Assembly: GCA_021773835.1 (NCBI GenBank)
Contig: JAJFJQ010000010.1
Location: forward strand, 114,215-178,214
DNA length: 64,000 nt
Direction of reading: 5' to 3'
DNA from: Gammaproteobacteria bacterium
GTDB taxonomy: Bacteria > Pseudomonadota > Gammaproteobacteria > Ga0077536
The notes under the pieces were generated by a model, which ran no database searches, was not told where the DNA came from, and was given only the letters and a program-made list of their open reading frames with translations. Positions 1-8,042 of the stretch are shown here, piece after piece. Position 1 is the first letter of the stretch. Each line of letters begins with the position of its first letter. The position numbers and the translations under genes are program-made.

Positions 1-489
1 GATCAGACCTTTTGGCAGACCATCGGTATTAATGCGATAGGCCAGCATCCATTCATGTAAGGTCTTGTTGCGCTCGGTGCCATCGGGAGACGACAGATCA
101 ATATTCCAGTCGGTGATGTAATTCTGGCCAAACTCATTGAAGTAGAGCGCCGTGTACGAGCGATCGTGAAGTTCTCTGCCATCGAACGCCTCGCGTTCTT
201 TAAGCGTGTTCTCCCACGGGTAGGGCAAACCTTCCTGTGCCCAGCGCATGTAGATGTTCGGTCCGACATCTAAGTAATCGCTTGGGTGCCACGGCTTCGG
301 CTTCCACAGGGCTTCCTCGTCGCCCCACTTACACACGAAGGTGCCAGGCTCGTCACCTGGGGTCACCGAATAGGGTTTACCTAAAATCATCGTCTCTTCA
401 GCGATTGCGGACAACGGCGCGACGAGGGCTAGCACTAGCAGATAAAGTGCAATCGCGGCGGAAGTGCCGATCCAGGTTGGTTTGATCAT
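1..489 (-). CDS. secreted hypothetical protein, C-terminus beyond window
   Basis: The reading frame is open from ATG at 489-487 to the window edge, giving 163 residues with no stop. Residues 1-31 form a signal peptide with a hydrophobic core (LLVLALVAPLSA) and a plausible AIA/EE cleavage site, so the product is probably periplasmic or exported. A GGAGG-type ribosome binding site lies just upstream (minus strand, about 494-500). The mature part is rich in Trp, Tyr and acidic residues (for example WKPKPWHPSDY and YFNEFGQNYITDWN). I do not recognise the family. It is transcribed away from the molybdenum-hydroxylase operon, across a 1-kb intergenic region. The gene is absent from simple start-to-stop ORF lists because its stop lies outside the window. 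Confidence 0.8.
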   Translation of the reverse strand, partial: MIKPTWIGTSAAIALYLLVLALVAPLSAIAEETMILGKPYSVTPGDEPGTFVCKWGDEEALWKPKPWHPSDYLDVGPNIYMRWAQEGLPYPWENTLKEREAFDGRELHDRSYTALYFNEFGQNYITDWNIDLSSPDGTERNKTLHEWMLAYRINTDGLPKGLI

Positions 490-785
490 GAGATAGCCTC
501 CAGTGGTTATCAATAAATGATGACGTTTCGCGGCGGGATCAACGAGCCTATTGCACACACATCCTCTCCCGACAGCGCGGTTTAGTCCCCACTCAGTATG
601 TTGTTAAATTCCTACTTATTTTTATTAAACGACCGATTAAATGACGTCGAAGCCAGAGTATCTTACGATACCGCCTAGTTGACAAGCGTATTTTGCGAAT
701 TCAGGCGATTTCTGATGCGGATTCAGACGGTCTGATCTTACTGATGTTAAGACAAATTCTCGCTGTTGGCGGACAGGCTGGGTAA

Positions 786-817
786 TTATAGTTGTTGTTA
801 AAACACAACAACTATAA
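786..817. repeat. perfect 13-bp inverted repeat (AT-rich hairpin)
   Basis: Arms at 786-798 and 805-817 are exact reverse complements (left arm TTATAGTTGTTGT) around a 6-nt loop. The AT-rich stem lacks a GC core, so it could be an operator or a weak terminator. It sits in the 1-kb region between the divergent genes at 489 and 1519. Confidence 0.6.
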
Positions 818-880
818 ACGATTCAACTTAAAGTGCGGGGTTTCCGGCTGATCTTGATGCAACCGTCCCCTTCGAGTGCC

Positions 881-957
881 CGGTTAGCTCAAACTTTATA
901 AAGTTTGCGACCTCGGCTTGGCGGCGTGTTATCCCGCCAGATCTTTTTTGCTAACCG
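881..957. other. 77-nt nested inverted-repeat element, possible structured RNA
   Basis: An outer 8-bp stem pairs CGGTTAGC (881-888) with GCTAACCG (950-957). Inside it lie a perfect 16-bp palindrome AAACTTTATAAAGTTT (891-906) and a second hairpin TGGCGG/CCGCCA (919-924 with 934-939). The three helices are compatible with one three-way-junction fold. There is no tRNA T-loop or anticodon arrangement. Function is unknown. Apart from this and the hairpin at 786-817, I see no convincing gene in 490-1518. Confidence 0.4.
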
Positions 958-1518
958 AAGGCCGGAGGGTTGACGAGATTAAGCGAGATTGCCTCAGCCA
1001 AGCAGCTAATGGATCGACTCAAAGTGAAATCGACAACGTCTTTCTACTATCAGATGGTATGTAACTAAAATAATCTATCCCTCTTGGTCTGATCGGCCAT
1101 TTGATTTGCGCACCATGTTCCGCAGCGTCGGCCGTGACGATCGATATTGCAACAACTGTCTGAACGCTGCAGCAATCGACCGGAATAAAATCGACCACTC
1201 ACTGCTTGCACAACCGCCCTGCTGGTCGCGATCCATTGCCATACCATAGGGACCTTTTGACGTGTGTACAGATGGAAGAACCTACCTTATAGTTGGCGAA
1301 AATAATCAAGCCCGACGGACCCGCCGATGAAAGAACCAGCATCGCAGCGCGCAGCGCCTGTTGTAGCTACCGAGCAGATGCTAACCGGCTCCAGCAGATC
1401 CCGAGCGGTCCTGACATACAACAGACTACGCACAAGGTTCCGATGCTTTGCAACTGCAAAGCGTGGTCTTGGTAGTTCTAGGTGAAACAATATTAGCTAG
1501 CAAGCAAGGTGGTTGCGC

Positions 1519-3789
1519 ATGACGATCGGAGACAGAGTTCCTCGTGGCGATGGGCCGGAAAAAGTAACCGGCCAAGCAAAATACACCGCTGATATCACCA
1601 TGACCGGCATGCTGCATGCGCGGTTTTTATACGCCGAACGACCGCGCGCGCGGATCATCGGAATCGACACAGCTGCGGCAAAAGCGCTACCCGGGGTGTT
1701 CGCCGTAATTACCCAAGATGACATGCTTGACGTGCGTTACGGTTTCTTTGTCAAAGACCGAACCGTGTTCGCCACCGATGAAGTTCGGTTCGAGGCCGAA
1801 GTTGTCGCCGCGGTTGCTGCATTAACGCCCGAGATTGCAGCCGAGGCAGTGCGGTTAATCGAAGTGGACTACGAGGACCTCGAACCCATCCTCGATGTCG
1901 AGGATGCGCTGCGAGACGACGTGGACTTAGTGCATGCGGGATTTGCCTCCTACGAGCAGATGGCAGGGGTTGATCGCGATCGCAACGACTGCGCCCACAT
2001 GACCTCCGTTAAAGGTGACGTCGATGCGGGCTTCGCCGAAGCCGATGTTGTCGTCAGTGCCCGCTATCGCAGCGACATGTCGCACGCGGCGCCGATAGAG
2101 CCCCATGCCGTTATCGCCGAATGGCAAGGTGAGCGGGTAACGATCTGGTCGACCAGTCAAGTACCGTTTCCGGCCCGCTCCCAGGTTGCGCGAACGCTCG
2201 GGATCCCAGAAAGCAACGTCCGTATCATCGTGCCACATCTTGGCGGCGGCTTTGGTGGCAAGTGCGACGTCCATTTCGAGACGCACATTGCAGCACTCGC
2301 TAAGGTGACCCGACGCCCGGTCAAGCTCGTGTTCACTCGGCGCGAAGAGTTTCTTGCCACCGACAAACCGCGGCATGCCGCAATCATTGACCTTGAAACC
2401 GGGGTGCGCAACGACGGCACGATCACCGCCCGTCGCGCCAAAATTATTCTCGACGGCGGCGCCTATTCCGGCGACAGTCACTTCGCTAGTGAGATCAGCA
2501 TAATGATGCTACAGGGTCCGTATCGGATCCCGAATCTCAGCGCCGAAGTCCATACTGTCTACACCAACCGCACACCAAGTGGATCGGTGCGCGCGCCAGG
2601 CGCGCCGCAAACGGTTTGGGCAGTTGAACAACATACCGAGGAGATCGCCGCGCAGCTCGGCATGGATCCAATTGACTTCCGGCGCAAGAATCTCGTTGAA
2701 GACGGCGACACCGGACAGACCGGTCAGCGCTTTGATAACCCAAACGCGGCCGCATGTTTGGAGCGCGCGCTCGAAATGGCTGGATACGGCCAAGAACTAC
2801 CAGAAGGTGAAGCATTCGGCGTGTCCTGCGGTTGGTGGTTCTCACTGCCAGTGGCGTCCGGCGCCTATGTCAAACTCAATGCCGACGGCAGCGGCACGAT
2901 CGTGACCGGTGCGCAAGAAAATGGCAGCGGATCGGTAATGGGGATGCCGGCGCTCGCCGCTGAAGAACTCGGCATGGCCCCGGAACAATTTTCCATCGTC
3001 TATCAAGACACCAGTGCGGGTCCCTTCGATCTCGGCAGCGCCGGGAGTCAGACGACAATGAACAACGGCAGGGCGGTGATCGACGCCGCCCGACAAGTGC
3101 GCGATGAGCTGTTGCAACTCGCCGCGCATACTTTGGAAGCGGCCGTTGACGATCTCGAACTCGTCGATGGCGCGGTGCGTGTGCGTGGTGCGCCAACCGT
3201 CGCGGTTACGATTGGCGAACTCGCAGCGCAAGCGCACGGCGGCGAACTCTTACTCGGCAAAGGATCGGGGCAGCCGCTGCCAATGCCTGAACACGACGCC
3301 AGTGAATGTGTCGGGCGTTTGTTCTATCCGGCCTTCGCGCATCCCTCGTTTTTCTGCCACGTCGGTCGGATCCGGGTTGATCAGGACACCGGTGTCGTCC
3401 AAGTGCTCGATTGGTCTGCCGCGTTCGACTTCGGCACGATCCTCAATCCGATTGGGGCCGAAGGACAAGTCGAAGGCGGCACCGTACAAGGCATCGGATT
3501 CGGCCTGTTAGAAGGCAGCATCTACAAGGATGGACATCAACAGAATGCCTCGTTACTGGAGTACAAACTGCAAACTGCGATCGACGCGCCACCGATCAAA
3601 ATTGCCTTTGTCGGTGGACCGGCACCGGCTGGCCCGCATGGTGCACGCGCTATTGGCGAGCCCCCGGTGGTTGGACCCCCTGCCGCATTAGCGAATGGAA
3701 TTGCGGCCGCGACCGGCGCCCGGGTTCGGCATTTACCAATGACACCGGAACGTGTGTGGGAAAGCATGCAAGCAACGGGGGTAAATTAA
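1519..3789 (+). CDS. xanthine dehydrogenase/aldehyde oxidase-family Mo-binding large subunit (set 1)
   Basis: This 756-residue protein has the molybdenum-hydroxylase large-subunit layout: an aldehyde oxidase a/b hammerhead domain at the N-terminus, then the molybdopterin-binding domains. Visible signatures are GGGFGGK (about residues 241-247) and a C-terminal AIGEPPV segment whose Glu (about 713) matches the catalytic Glu of the family. The active-site loop reads SVRAPGAPQ (about 357), not the AYxCSFR of true form I CO dehydrogenase, so CO oxidation is unlikely. ATG at 1519 is chosen because AAGGTGG lies 6 nt upstream; a TTG at 1513 is too close to it. The stop is immediately followed by the next start (TAAATG). 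Hydroxylation of an N-heterocycle or aldehyde is inferred; the substrate is unknown. Confidence 0.92.
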   Translation: MTIGDRVPRGDGPEKVTGQAKYTADITMTGMLHARFLYAERPRARIIGIDTAAAKALPGVFAVITQDDMLDVRYGFFVKDRTVFATDEVRFEAEVVAAVAALTPEIAAEAVRLIEVDYEDLEPILDVEDALRDDVDLVHAGFASYEQMAGVDRDRNDCAHMTSVKGDVDAGFAEADVVVSARYRSDMSHAAPIEPHAVIAEWQGERVTIWSTSQVPFPARSQVARTLGIPESNVRIIVPHLGGGFGGKCDVHFETHIAALAKVTRRPVKLVFTRREEFLATDKPRHAAIIDLETGVRNDGTITARRAKIILDGGAYSGDSHFASEISIMMLQGPYRIPNLSAEVHTVYTNRTPSGSVRAPGAPQTVWAVEQHTEEIAAQLGMDPIDFRRKNLVEDGDTGQTGQRFDNPNAAACLERALEMAGYGQELPEGEAFGVSCGWWFSLPVASGAYVKLNADGSGTIVTGAQENGSGSVMGMPALAAEELGMAPEQFSIVYQDTSAGPFDLGSAGSQTTMNNGRAVIDAARQVRDELLQLAAHTLEAAVDDLELVDGAVRVRGAPTVAVTIGELAAQAHGGELLLGKGSGQPLPMPEHDASECVGRLFYPAFAHPSFFCHVGRIRVDQDTGVVQVLDWSAAFDFGTILNPIGAEGQVEGGTVQGIGFGLLEGSIYKDGHQQNASLLEYKLQTAIDAPPIKIAFVGGPAPAGPHGARAIGEPPVVGPPAALANGIAAATGARVRHLPMTPERVWESMQATGVN

Positions 3790-4707
3790 ATGGCAGCGCG
3801 GCAATATTTCGCGCCTAACAGCGTAGACGAGGCACTACAGGTAATAGGTCGGCACGGCCGAATTGGGGTGGTAGCTGGCGGCACCGACGCCGTTGTCGGT
3901 CATCGATCCGGCAAAAGTCCGCTAGCTGACGCCATCGTCGGCATTCACCGACTGCAAGATCTGAACGGGATCAAAGTTGCCAACGACGGGGGCCTATGCA
4001 TTGGCGCACTAACGAGCTACGCGTCGCTATTGTCCTCGAACGAAGTCTTGGAGCGTTATACCGCACTGGCTGATGCAAGCGCGATCGTGGGCTCATGCGC
4101 TACCCGCAATGTCGGCACGCTTGGTGGCAATATCGTAAATGCTTCACCAGCGATGGACACTGGCGCCCCACTGTTGGTATTTGATGCGGTAACTGAACTG
4201 CGCTCGCAGGCGCGCACACGCCAGCTACCGATTGCCGAGTTGTGGACGGGCCCCGGCCAATCTGTAGTCGCAGACGACGAACTGCTGGTGTCCGTGACCT
4301 TACCGTCATTGCCACCGCAATCAGGCAGTGCCTATCTGCGACTAGAATACCGCCGCGCGATGGAGATTGCCGTGGTTGGGGTGGCTGTACAAATCACGCT
4401 TGGTGCAGATGGCGTCGTCGCCGCGGCCTCGATCGCTTTGGCAGCCGTCGGTCCGACATGCTTCTTAGTTGATGCAGCAGGGAACGCGATAGTCGGTCGC
4501 TCCTTAGATGAATCAAGCACTGCCGAGGCCGCTGCGGCCGCCGCCGATGCGGCAAGACCAATCTCCGATAATCGGGCGAGCGAAAATTATCGACGCCAAA
4601 TGGTCTCTGTCGTCACCGGCAGAGCTATACAGGTCGCCGCAGCGCGTGCCGCTGGTCGCACCGTCAACATTCCCGCCAGCCAACGATGGCGCGAAGCCAC
4701 TCAATAA
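3790..4707 (+). CDS. FAD-binding medium subunit of Mo-hydroxylase (set 1)
   Basis: A 305-residue CoxM/XdhB-like protein with the two FAD-binding signatures of the family: VVAGGTDAVV (about residues 28-37) and TLGGNIVNASPAMD (about 109-122). It passes electrons from the 2Fe-2S subunit to its acceptor. The start codon abuts the stop of the large subunit, and the 2Fe-2S gene follows after 15 nt, so the three genes form one translationally coupled unit. The C-terminal CO-dehydrogenase flavoprotein domain is present (ENYRRQM near residue 270). Length is normal for the family. Confidence 0.92.
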   Translation: MAARQYFAPNSVDEALQVIGRHGRIGVVAGGTDAVVGHRSGKSPLADAIVGIHRLQDLNGIKVANDGGLCIGALTSYASLLSSNEVLERYTALADASAIVGSCATRNVGTLGGNIVNASPAMDTGAPLLVFDAVTELRSQARTRQLPIAELWTGPGQSVVADDELLVSVTLPSLPPQSGSAYLRLEYRRAMEIAVVGVAVQITLGADGVVAAASIALAAVGPTCFLVDAAGNAIVGRSLDESSTAEAAAAAADAARPISDNRASENYRRQMVSVVTGRAIQVAAARAAGRTVNIPASQRWREATQ

Positions 4708-4722
4708 TGAGGACCTGGTCTA

Positions 4723-5190
4723 ATGATCAATCCACTTAGTTTGTCGGTAAACGGCGTGCCCTACACAGCCGCAATTGAACCGCACCGAACGCTGCTCAGC
4801 GTGTTGCGCGAAGAGTTCGGCATCACCGGGCCCAAAGAAGGTTGCGACGACTCCGAGTGCGGCGCCTGTATGGTGCTGATCGACGGCGAACCGACAAACG
4901 CTTGCTGCTACCTCGCGCTGCAGGCCGAAGACCGGGAGATAACGACGATCGAGGGCATTTCCGATAGTCCGGTCGGCAGCCGGATCCAAGCACGAATGCT
5001 CGAAGACGGCGGCATCCAATGCGGGTTTTGCACCCCTGGGATCGTCGTCATGGCCACCGCATTGTTGTCGTCAAACCCAAACCCGAACGAAGAAGAAATC
5101 AGAAATGCACTCGCCGGCAATCTTTGCCGTTGCACTGGTTATCAAAAGATCGTGGCCGCCGTGTCCAAGGCTGCAGGCGACCTGGAATGA
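4723..5190 (+). CDS. [2Fe-2S] small subunit of Mo-hydroxylase (set 1)
   Basis: A 155-residue CoxS-like ferredoxin subunit. The N-terminal plant-type cluster is GCDDSECGAC (about residues 41-50) plus a later Cys in TNACC. The C-terminal helical cluster has QCGFCTPG (about 99) and LCRCTGYQ (about 134). The first motif has Ser-Glu where the family commonly has Gly-x before the second Cys; all cluster cysteines are retained. The stop overlaps the start of the downstream flavin oxidoreductase (ATGA), placing that enzyme in the same transcript. Confidence 0.93.
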   Translation: MINPLSLSVNGVPYTAAIEPHRTLLSVLREEFGITGPKEGCDDSECGACMVLIDGEPTNACCYLALQAEDREITTIEGISDSPVGSRIQARMLEDGGIQCGFCTPGIVVMATALLSSNPNPNEEEIRNALAGNLCRCTGYQKIVAAVSKAAGDLE

Positions 5191-6191
5191 ACAACGAGCG
5201 TATCTCACCGGTCGGGCTGGTACTCGGCAGCCATATGCCGCCGGAGCTGATTGCGCCAACCGCGCGTCTCGCCGAAGAGACTGGTTATGGCGAACTGTGG
5301 TTCTCCGAGGATTGCTTTTTTGCCGGCGGTGCCTCCGGCGTTACGGCGGCGTTGGCCGCGACCGAACGGCTGCCGGTAGAGCTCGGCATCGTCTCGGCGG
5401 TTACCCGGCATCCAGCTATCAACGCGATGGAGTTCGCCACGATCGCGCGCATGTTTCCGGATCGCTTTGTTCCCGGGATCGGCCTTGGCGTGCCCGCGTG
5501 GCTCGACCAGATGGGTCTCGGTCAGCGTTACGCGCTGACCGCCGTACGTGAGTGTATAACGTCTATCCGTCGCTTATTGGACGGCGAAGAACTTACCGAA
5601 GTCGGTAAAGTATTCTCGTTTGATCAAGTAAAGCTAACGCATGGGCCCGACAGATATGTGCCGATCGTTGCCGGCATGGTCAACGAGAAAGGCTTGCGCC
5701 TATCGGGCGAAGTCGCAGACGGCACCGTGCTATCGGTATTGGCGAGCCCGGCCTATATCGCCTGGGCCTGCGACCAAATCAAGGCAGGCGCCGCATCGCG
5801 TTCAGCCGATGCCGAGAACCGGGTATCCACCTTCGTCATTTTCTCAGTCGACCCAGATGGCAAGAAGGCAAAGGCTGCGGTGCGTGACGCCATCGCCTTT
5901 TATCTCGCGGCAATTCCAGACACAGATCTGACCCGGGTCTATGGCAATCGTGACGAAGTTGTTGAGCTGTTGCGCACCGAAGGTGCCGACGGATTAGCCC
6001 GGGCGATGCCTGATAGTTGGGTGGAAGACCTCGCGGTTGCCGGTACACCAGATGAATGCGCGGAAAAGATCCAGGCGCAACTCACCGCCGGATCTGACTC
6101 GGTCGGCCTATGGTTGTTTCCGGTTGACGACGGCGAGCGGATCGCGCGCCTGGCCGCGGCGGAAGTGCTACCGCGTATAAAAACTAACTGA
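5187..6191 (+). CDS. LLM-class (luciferase-like) flavin-dependent oxidoreductase
   Basis: A 334-residue TIM-barrel protein of the bacterial luciferase/F420 superfamily. Typical elements are VGLVLGSH at the start, ETGYGELWFSED (about residues 30-41), a GIGLGVPAW motif (about 100) and a C-terminal AGTPDECAEKI helix. The frame is open further upstream, but ATG at 5187 is chosen because it overlaps the 2Fe-2S stop in the classic ATGA arrangement. Members oxidise substrates with FMN or F420. In this operon a monooxygenase or dehydrogenase step acting on the product of the molybdenum hydroxylase is inferred; the cofactor cannot be told from the sequence. Confidence 0.9.
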   Translation: MNNERISPVGLVLGSHMPPELIAPTARLAEETGYGELWFSEDCFFAGGASGVTAALAATERLPVELGIVSAVTRHPAINAMEFATIARMFPDRFVPGIGLGVPAWLDQMGLGQRYALTAVRECITSIRRLLDGEELTEVGKVFSFDQVKLTHGPDRYVPIVAGMVNEKGLRLSGEVADGTVLSVLASPAYIAWACDQIKAGAASRSADAENRVSTFVIFSVDPDGKKAKAAVRDAIAFYLAAIPDTDLTRVYGNRDEVVELLRTEGADGLARAMPDSWVEDLAVAGTPDECAEKIQAQLTAGSDSVGLWLFPVDDGERIARLAAAEVLPRIKTN

Positions 6192-6219
6192 TCAATACCT
6201 AACGGGAGCGAGGAATAAC

Positions 6220-6540
6220 ATGGCACAGCGCGTTTTTTTCCTAAACACCTTGCACGATGGCGTAACCCCCGACGAGTACGAAAGTTGGGTGCGGCAAGTA
6301 GACTACCCACTCGCCCGAGGTCTCGCGGAGATCAACAGCTACGTTGTCACCCGCATCGATGGGCATTTGGGCGGCGACGATCCGAAACCATTTCAATACC
6401 TCGAGGTAATCGAGGTAACCAACGTCGACGAGTACCGCGCCATGATGGAATCCAGCGCCGAGTTTAAGGGACTGATAGAGGAGTTCTCGAAGTACGTGGC
6501 AACCACCGTCGCCCTCTATGGCGAAGTTATCGACGATTAA
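6220..6540 (+). CDS. small HapK/RedY-like dimeric alpha-beta barrel protein
   Basis: A 106-residue soluble protein starting with AQRVFFLNTLHDGVTPDEYESW and containing DYPLARGL and FQYLEVIEVTNVDEY segments. This pattern resembles the HapK/RedY (REDY-like) family of small ferredoxin-like-fold proteins found beside aromatic-degradation or pigment genes. The biochemical role of those proteins is not firmly known. A GGGAGCGAGG Shine-Dalgarno region precedes the ATG. It lies between the two molybdenum-hydroxylase sets on the same strand, so it is probably co-transcribed. A catalytic or substrate-channelling role in ring opening is speculative. Confidence 0.6.
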   Translation: MAQRVFFLNTLHDGVTPDEYESWVRQVDYPLARGLAEINSYVVTRIDGHLGGDDPKPFQYLEVIEVTNVDEYRAMMESSAEFKGLIEEFSKYVATTVALYGEVIDD

Positions 6541-6612
6541 TTGCTGTTTTCCAGCGATCTTCGGCCACAAGCTTCTCGACTGGATATTTTTATTCATAGA
6601 GGTCAATAAGAG

Positions 6613-7485
6613 ATGAAACCAGCTCCATTTGCCTATCACGTCCCGAACACGATCGATGAAGCGCTTGCGATCCTCGGCAATGACCCCGACGGCTCAAGGC
6701 TATTGGCCGGCGGCCAAAGTCTGGTGCCGATGCTCAATCTACGCTTGGCGAATTTCGATAACCTGATCGACATCAATCATATCTCTGGGCTCGACCATAT
6801 TCGGATCGAATCGGATAGTCTGGTGATAGGCGCACTAACACGGCAGTACGACGTTGCACACAACGATGATGTTCGTAACCGGTTGCCGGTGTTATCCAAC
6901 GCGCTCGCACACATCGCCCATACCGCTATCTCCAATCGGGGGACGATCGTTGGCAGTCTTTGTCATGCGGATCCGGCGGCGGAACTACCGGCTGTATTGA
7001 CTGCAGTCGGCGGCGAGCTTGTAGTGCAAAGCGCCGCCGGCACCCGCACCATTCGTGCGAACGATTTTTTCAACTCAAGTTTCACCACCGCAATTAACCC
7101 AAACGAAGTCGCCACCGAGGTAAGATTTGACCTCGCCGGCGGTACAAGCGGATGGTCATTCGAAGAAGTAGCACGACGTCACGGGGATTTTGCGCTGGTT
7201 GGGGTTGTGATCCAGATGACGCTAGAAAAGAACGCTATTAGCGATGTTCGAATTGTCGTATTCGGTGTTGCAGCGACGCCGCAGCGGATAACCGACGCCG
7301 AAAAACGGCTCATCGGCCAGACGCTCAATGACGCCACGCTTGATCAAGCGGTCGCGGATGTCGCCGCCGCCTTGAGTCCACCGGACGATATCCACGCCAC
7401 GGCCCAATACCGACGACACGTAGCTGGGGTCCTGGTCCGGCGTGGACTGCTACGGGCGCTCGAAGACGCAAACTCAAGCGCATGA
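6613..7485 (+). CDS. FAD-binding medium subunit of Mo-hydroxylase (set 2)
   Basis: A 290-residue CoxM-type flavoprotein. FAD signatures are LLAGGQSLVPMLNLRLA (about residues 29-45) and GTIVGSLCHADPAAE (about 109-123). The C-terminal domain ends with TAQYRRHVAGVLVRR as in CO-dehydrogenase-type flavoproteins. These signatures are closer to the classical Cox consensus than those of the set 1 medium subunit, so the two sets are not a recent duplication. It opens a second M-S-L operon segment, 72 nt after the HapK-like gene. Confidence 0.92.
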   Translation: MKPAPFAYHVPNTIDEALAILGNDPDGSRLLAGGQSLVPMLNLRLANFDNLIDINHISGLDHIRIESDSLVIGALTRQYDVAHNDDVRNRLPVLSNALAHIAHTAISNRGTIVGSLCHADPAAELPAVLTAVGGELVVQSAAGTRTIRANDFFNSSFTTAINPNEVATEVRFDLAGGTSGWSFEEVARRHGDFALVGVVIQMTLEKNAISDVRIVVFGVAATPQRITDAEKRLIGQTLNDATLDQAVADVAAALSPPDDIHATAQYRRHVAGVLVRRGLLRALEDANSSA

Positions 7486-7542
7486 GCGCAACACCATCGA
7501 CAGCATCTCGATGCTGTTTGACAAATTTTGGAGCGAACTGAA

Positions 7543-8019
7543 ATGGCCACAACAAAACATGCGGTTGACCTCACCGTAAACGGTGAATCGGCACAGGTCA
7601 TGGTCGAGGCACGGCGAACCCTGGCCGATGTCTTGCGTGAAGAGCTCGGCCTTACCGGCACCAAGCTCGGTTGCGAGCACGGTGTGTGTGGCGCATGTAC
7701 CGTGATCGTCGATGGCCGCACCGCGCGTTCTTGTTTAATGTTCGCGGTCCAAGCGAACGGGTGCGAGATCACAACGGTCGAGGGCCTCGACACGGATGGA
7801 AAACTTGATTTCGTGCAACAGGCATTTACCGAAAACCATGGACTGCAGTGTGGTTTCTGCACCCCTGGTGTTCTCATGTCAGTGCATTCGTTCTTAAAGA
7901 ACAACCCAAACCCTAGCGAAGAAGAAATCCGGATCGAACTAAGCGGCAATATCTGCCGCTGTACCGGTTATCAAAATATCGTCAAATCCATCGCGGCAGC
8001 CGCCGCCGCAAGTCGATAA
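7543..8019 (+). CDS. [2Fe-2S] small subunit of Mo-hydroxylase (set 2)
   Basis: A 158-residue CoxS-like subunit with GCEHGVCGACTV (about residues 43-54), QCGFCTPGV (about 104) and ICRCTGYQN (about 138), the full set of ligands for two 2Fe-2S clusters. ATG at 7543 is preferred over an in-frame TTG at 7528, because GGAG at 7530-7533 lies at proper spacing. It transfers electrons between the molybdopterin centre and FAD. The large subunit gene follows after 23 nt. Confidence 0.93.
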   Translation: MATTKHAVDLTVNGESAQVMVEARRTLADVLREELGLTGTKLGCEHGVCGACTVIVDGRTARSCLMFAVQANGCEITTVEGLDTDGKLDFVQQAFTENHGLQCGFCTPGVLMSVHSFLKNNPNPSEEEIRIELSGNICRCTGYQNIVKSIAAAAAASR

Positions 8020-8042
8020 CGACACCTCGGGAGATAATACTG

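Noticed and set aside
237..485. 82-residue plus-strand ORF
   Set aside because: Lies antisense within the convincing signal-peptide gene at 1-489.
881..957. tRNA gene
   Set aside because: Outer stem has tRNA-like length, but D-, anticodon- and T-arm landmarks (GTTCRA) are absent.
965..1077. Remnant of an IclR/TetR-like regulator in the plus strand
   Set aside because: A short helix-like frame (LSEIASAKQLMDRL) ends after about 32 codons; too weak to call.
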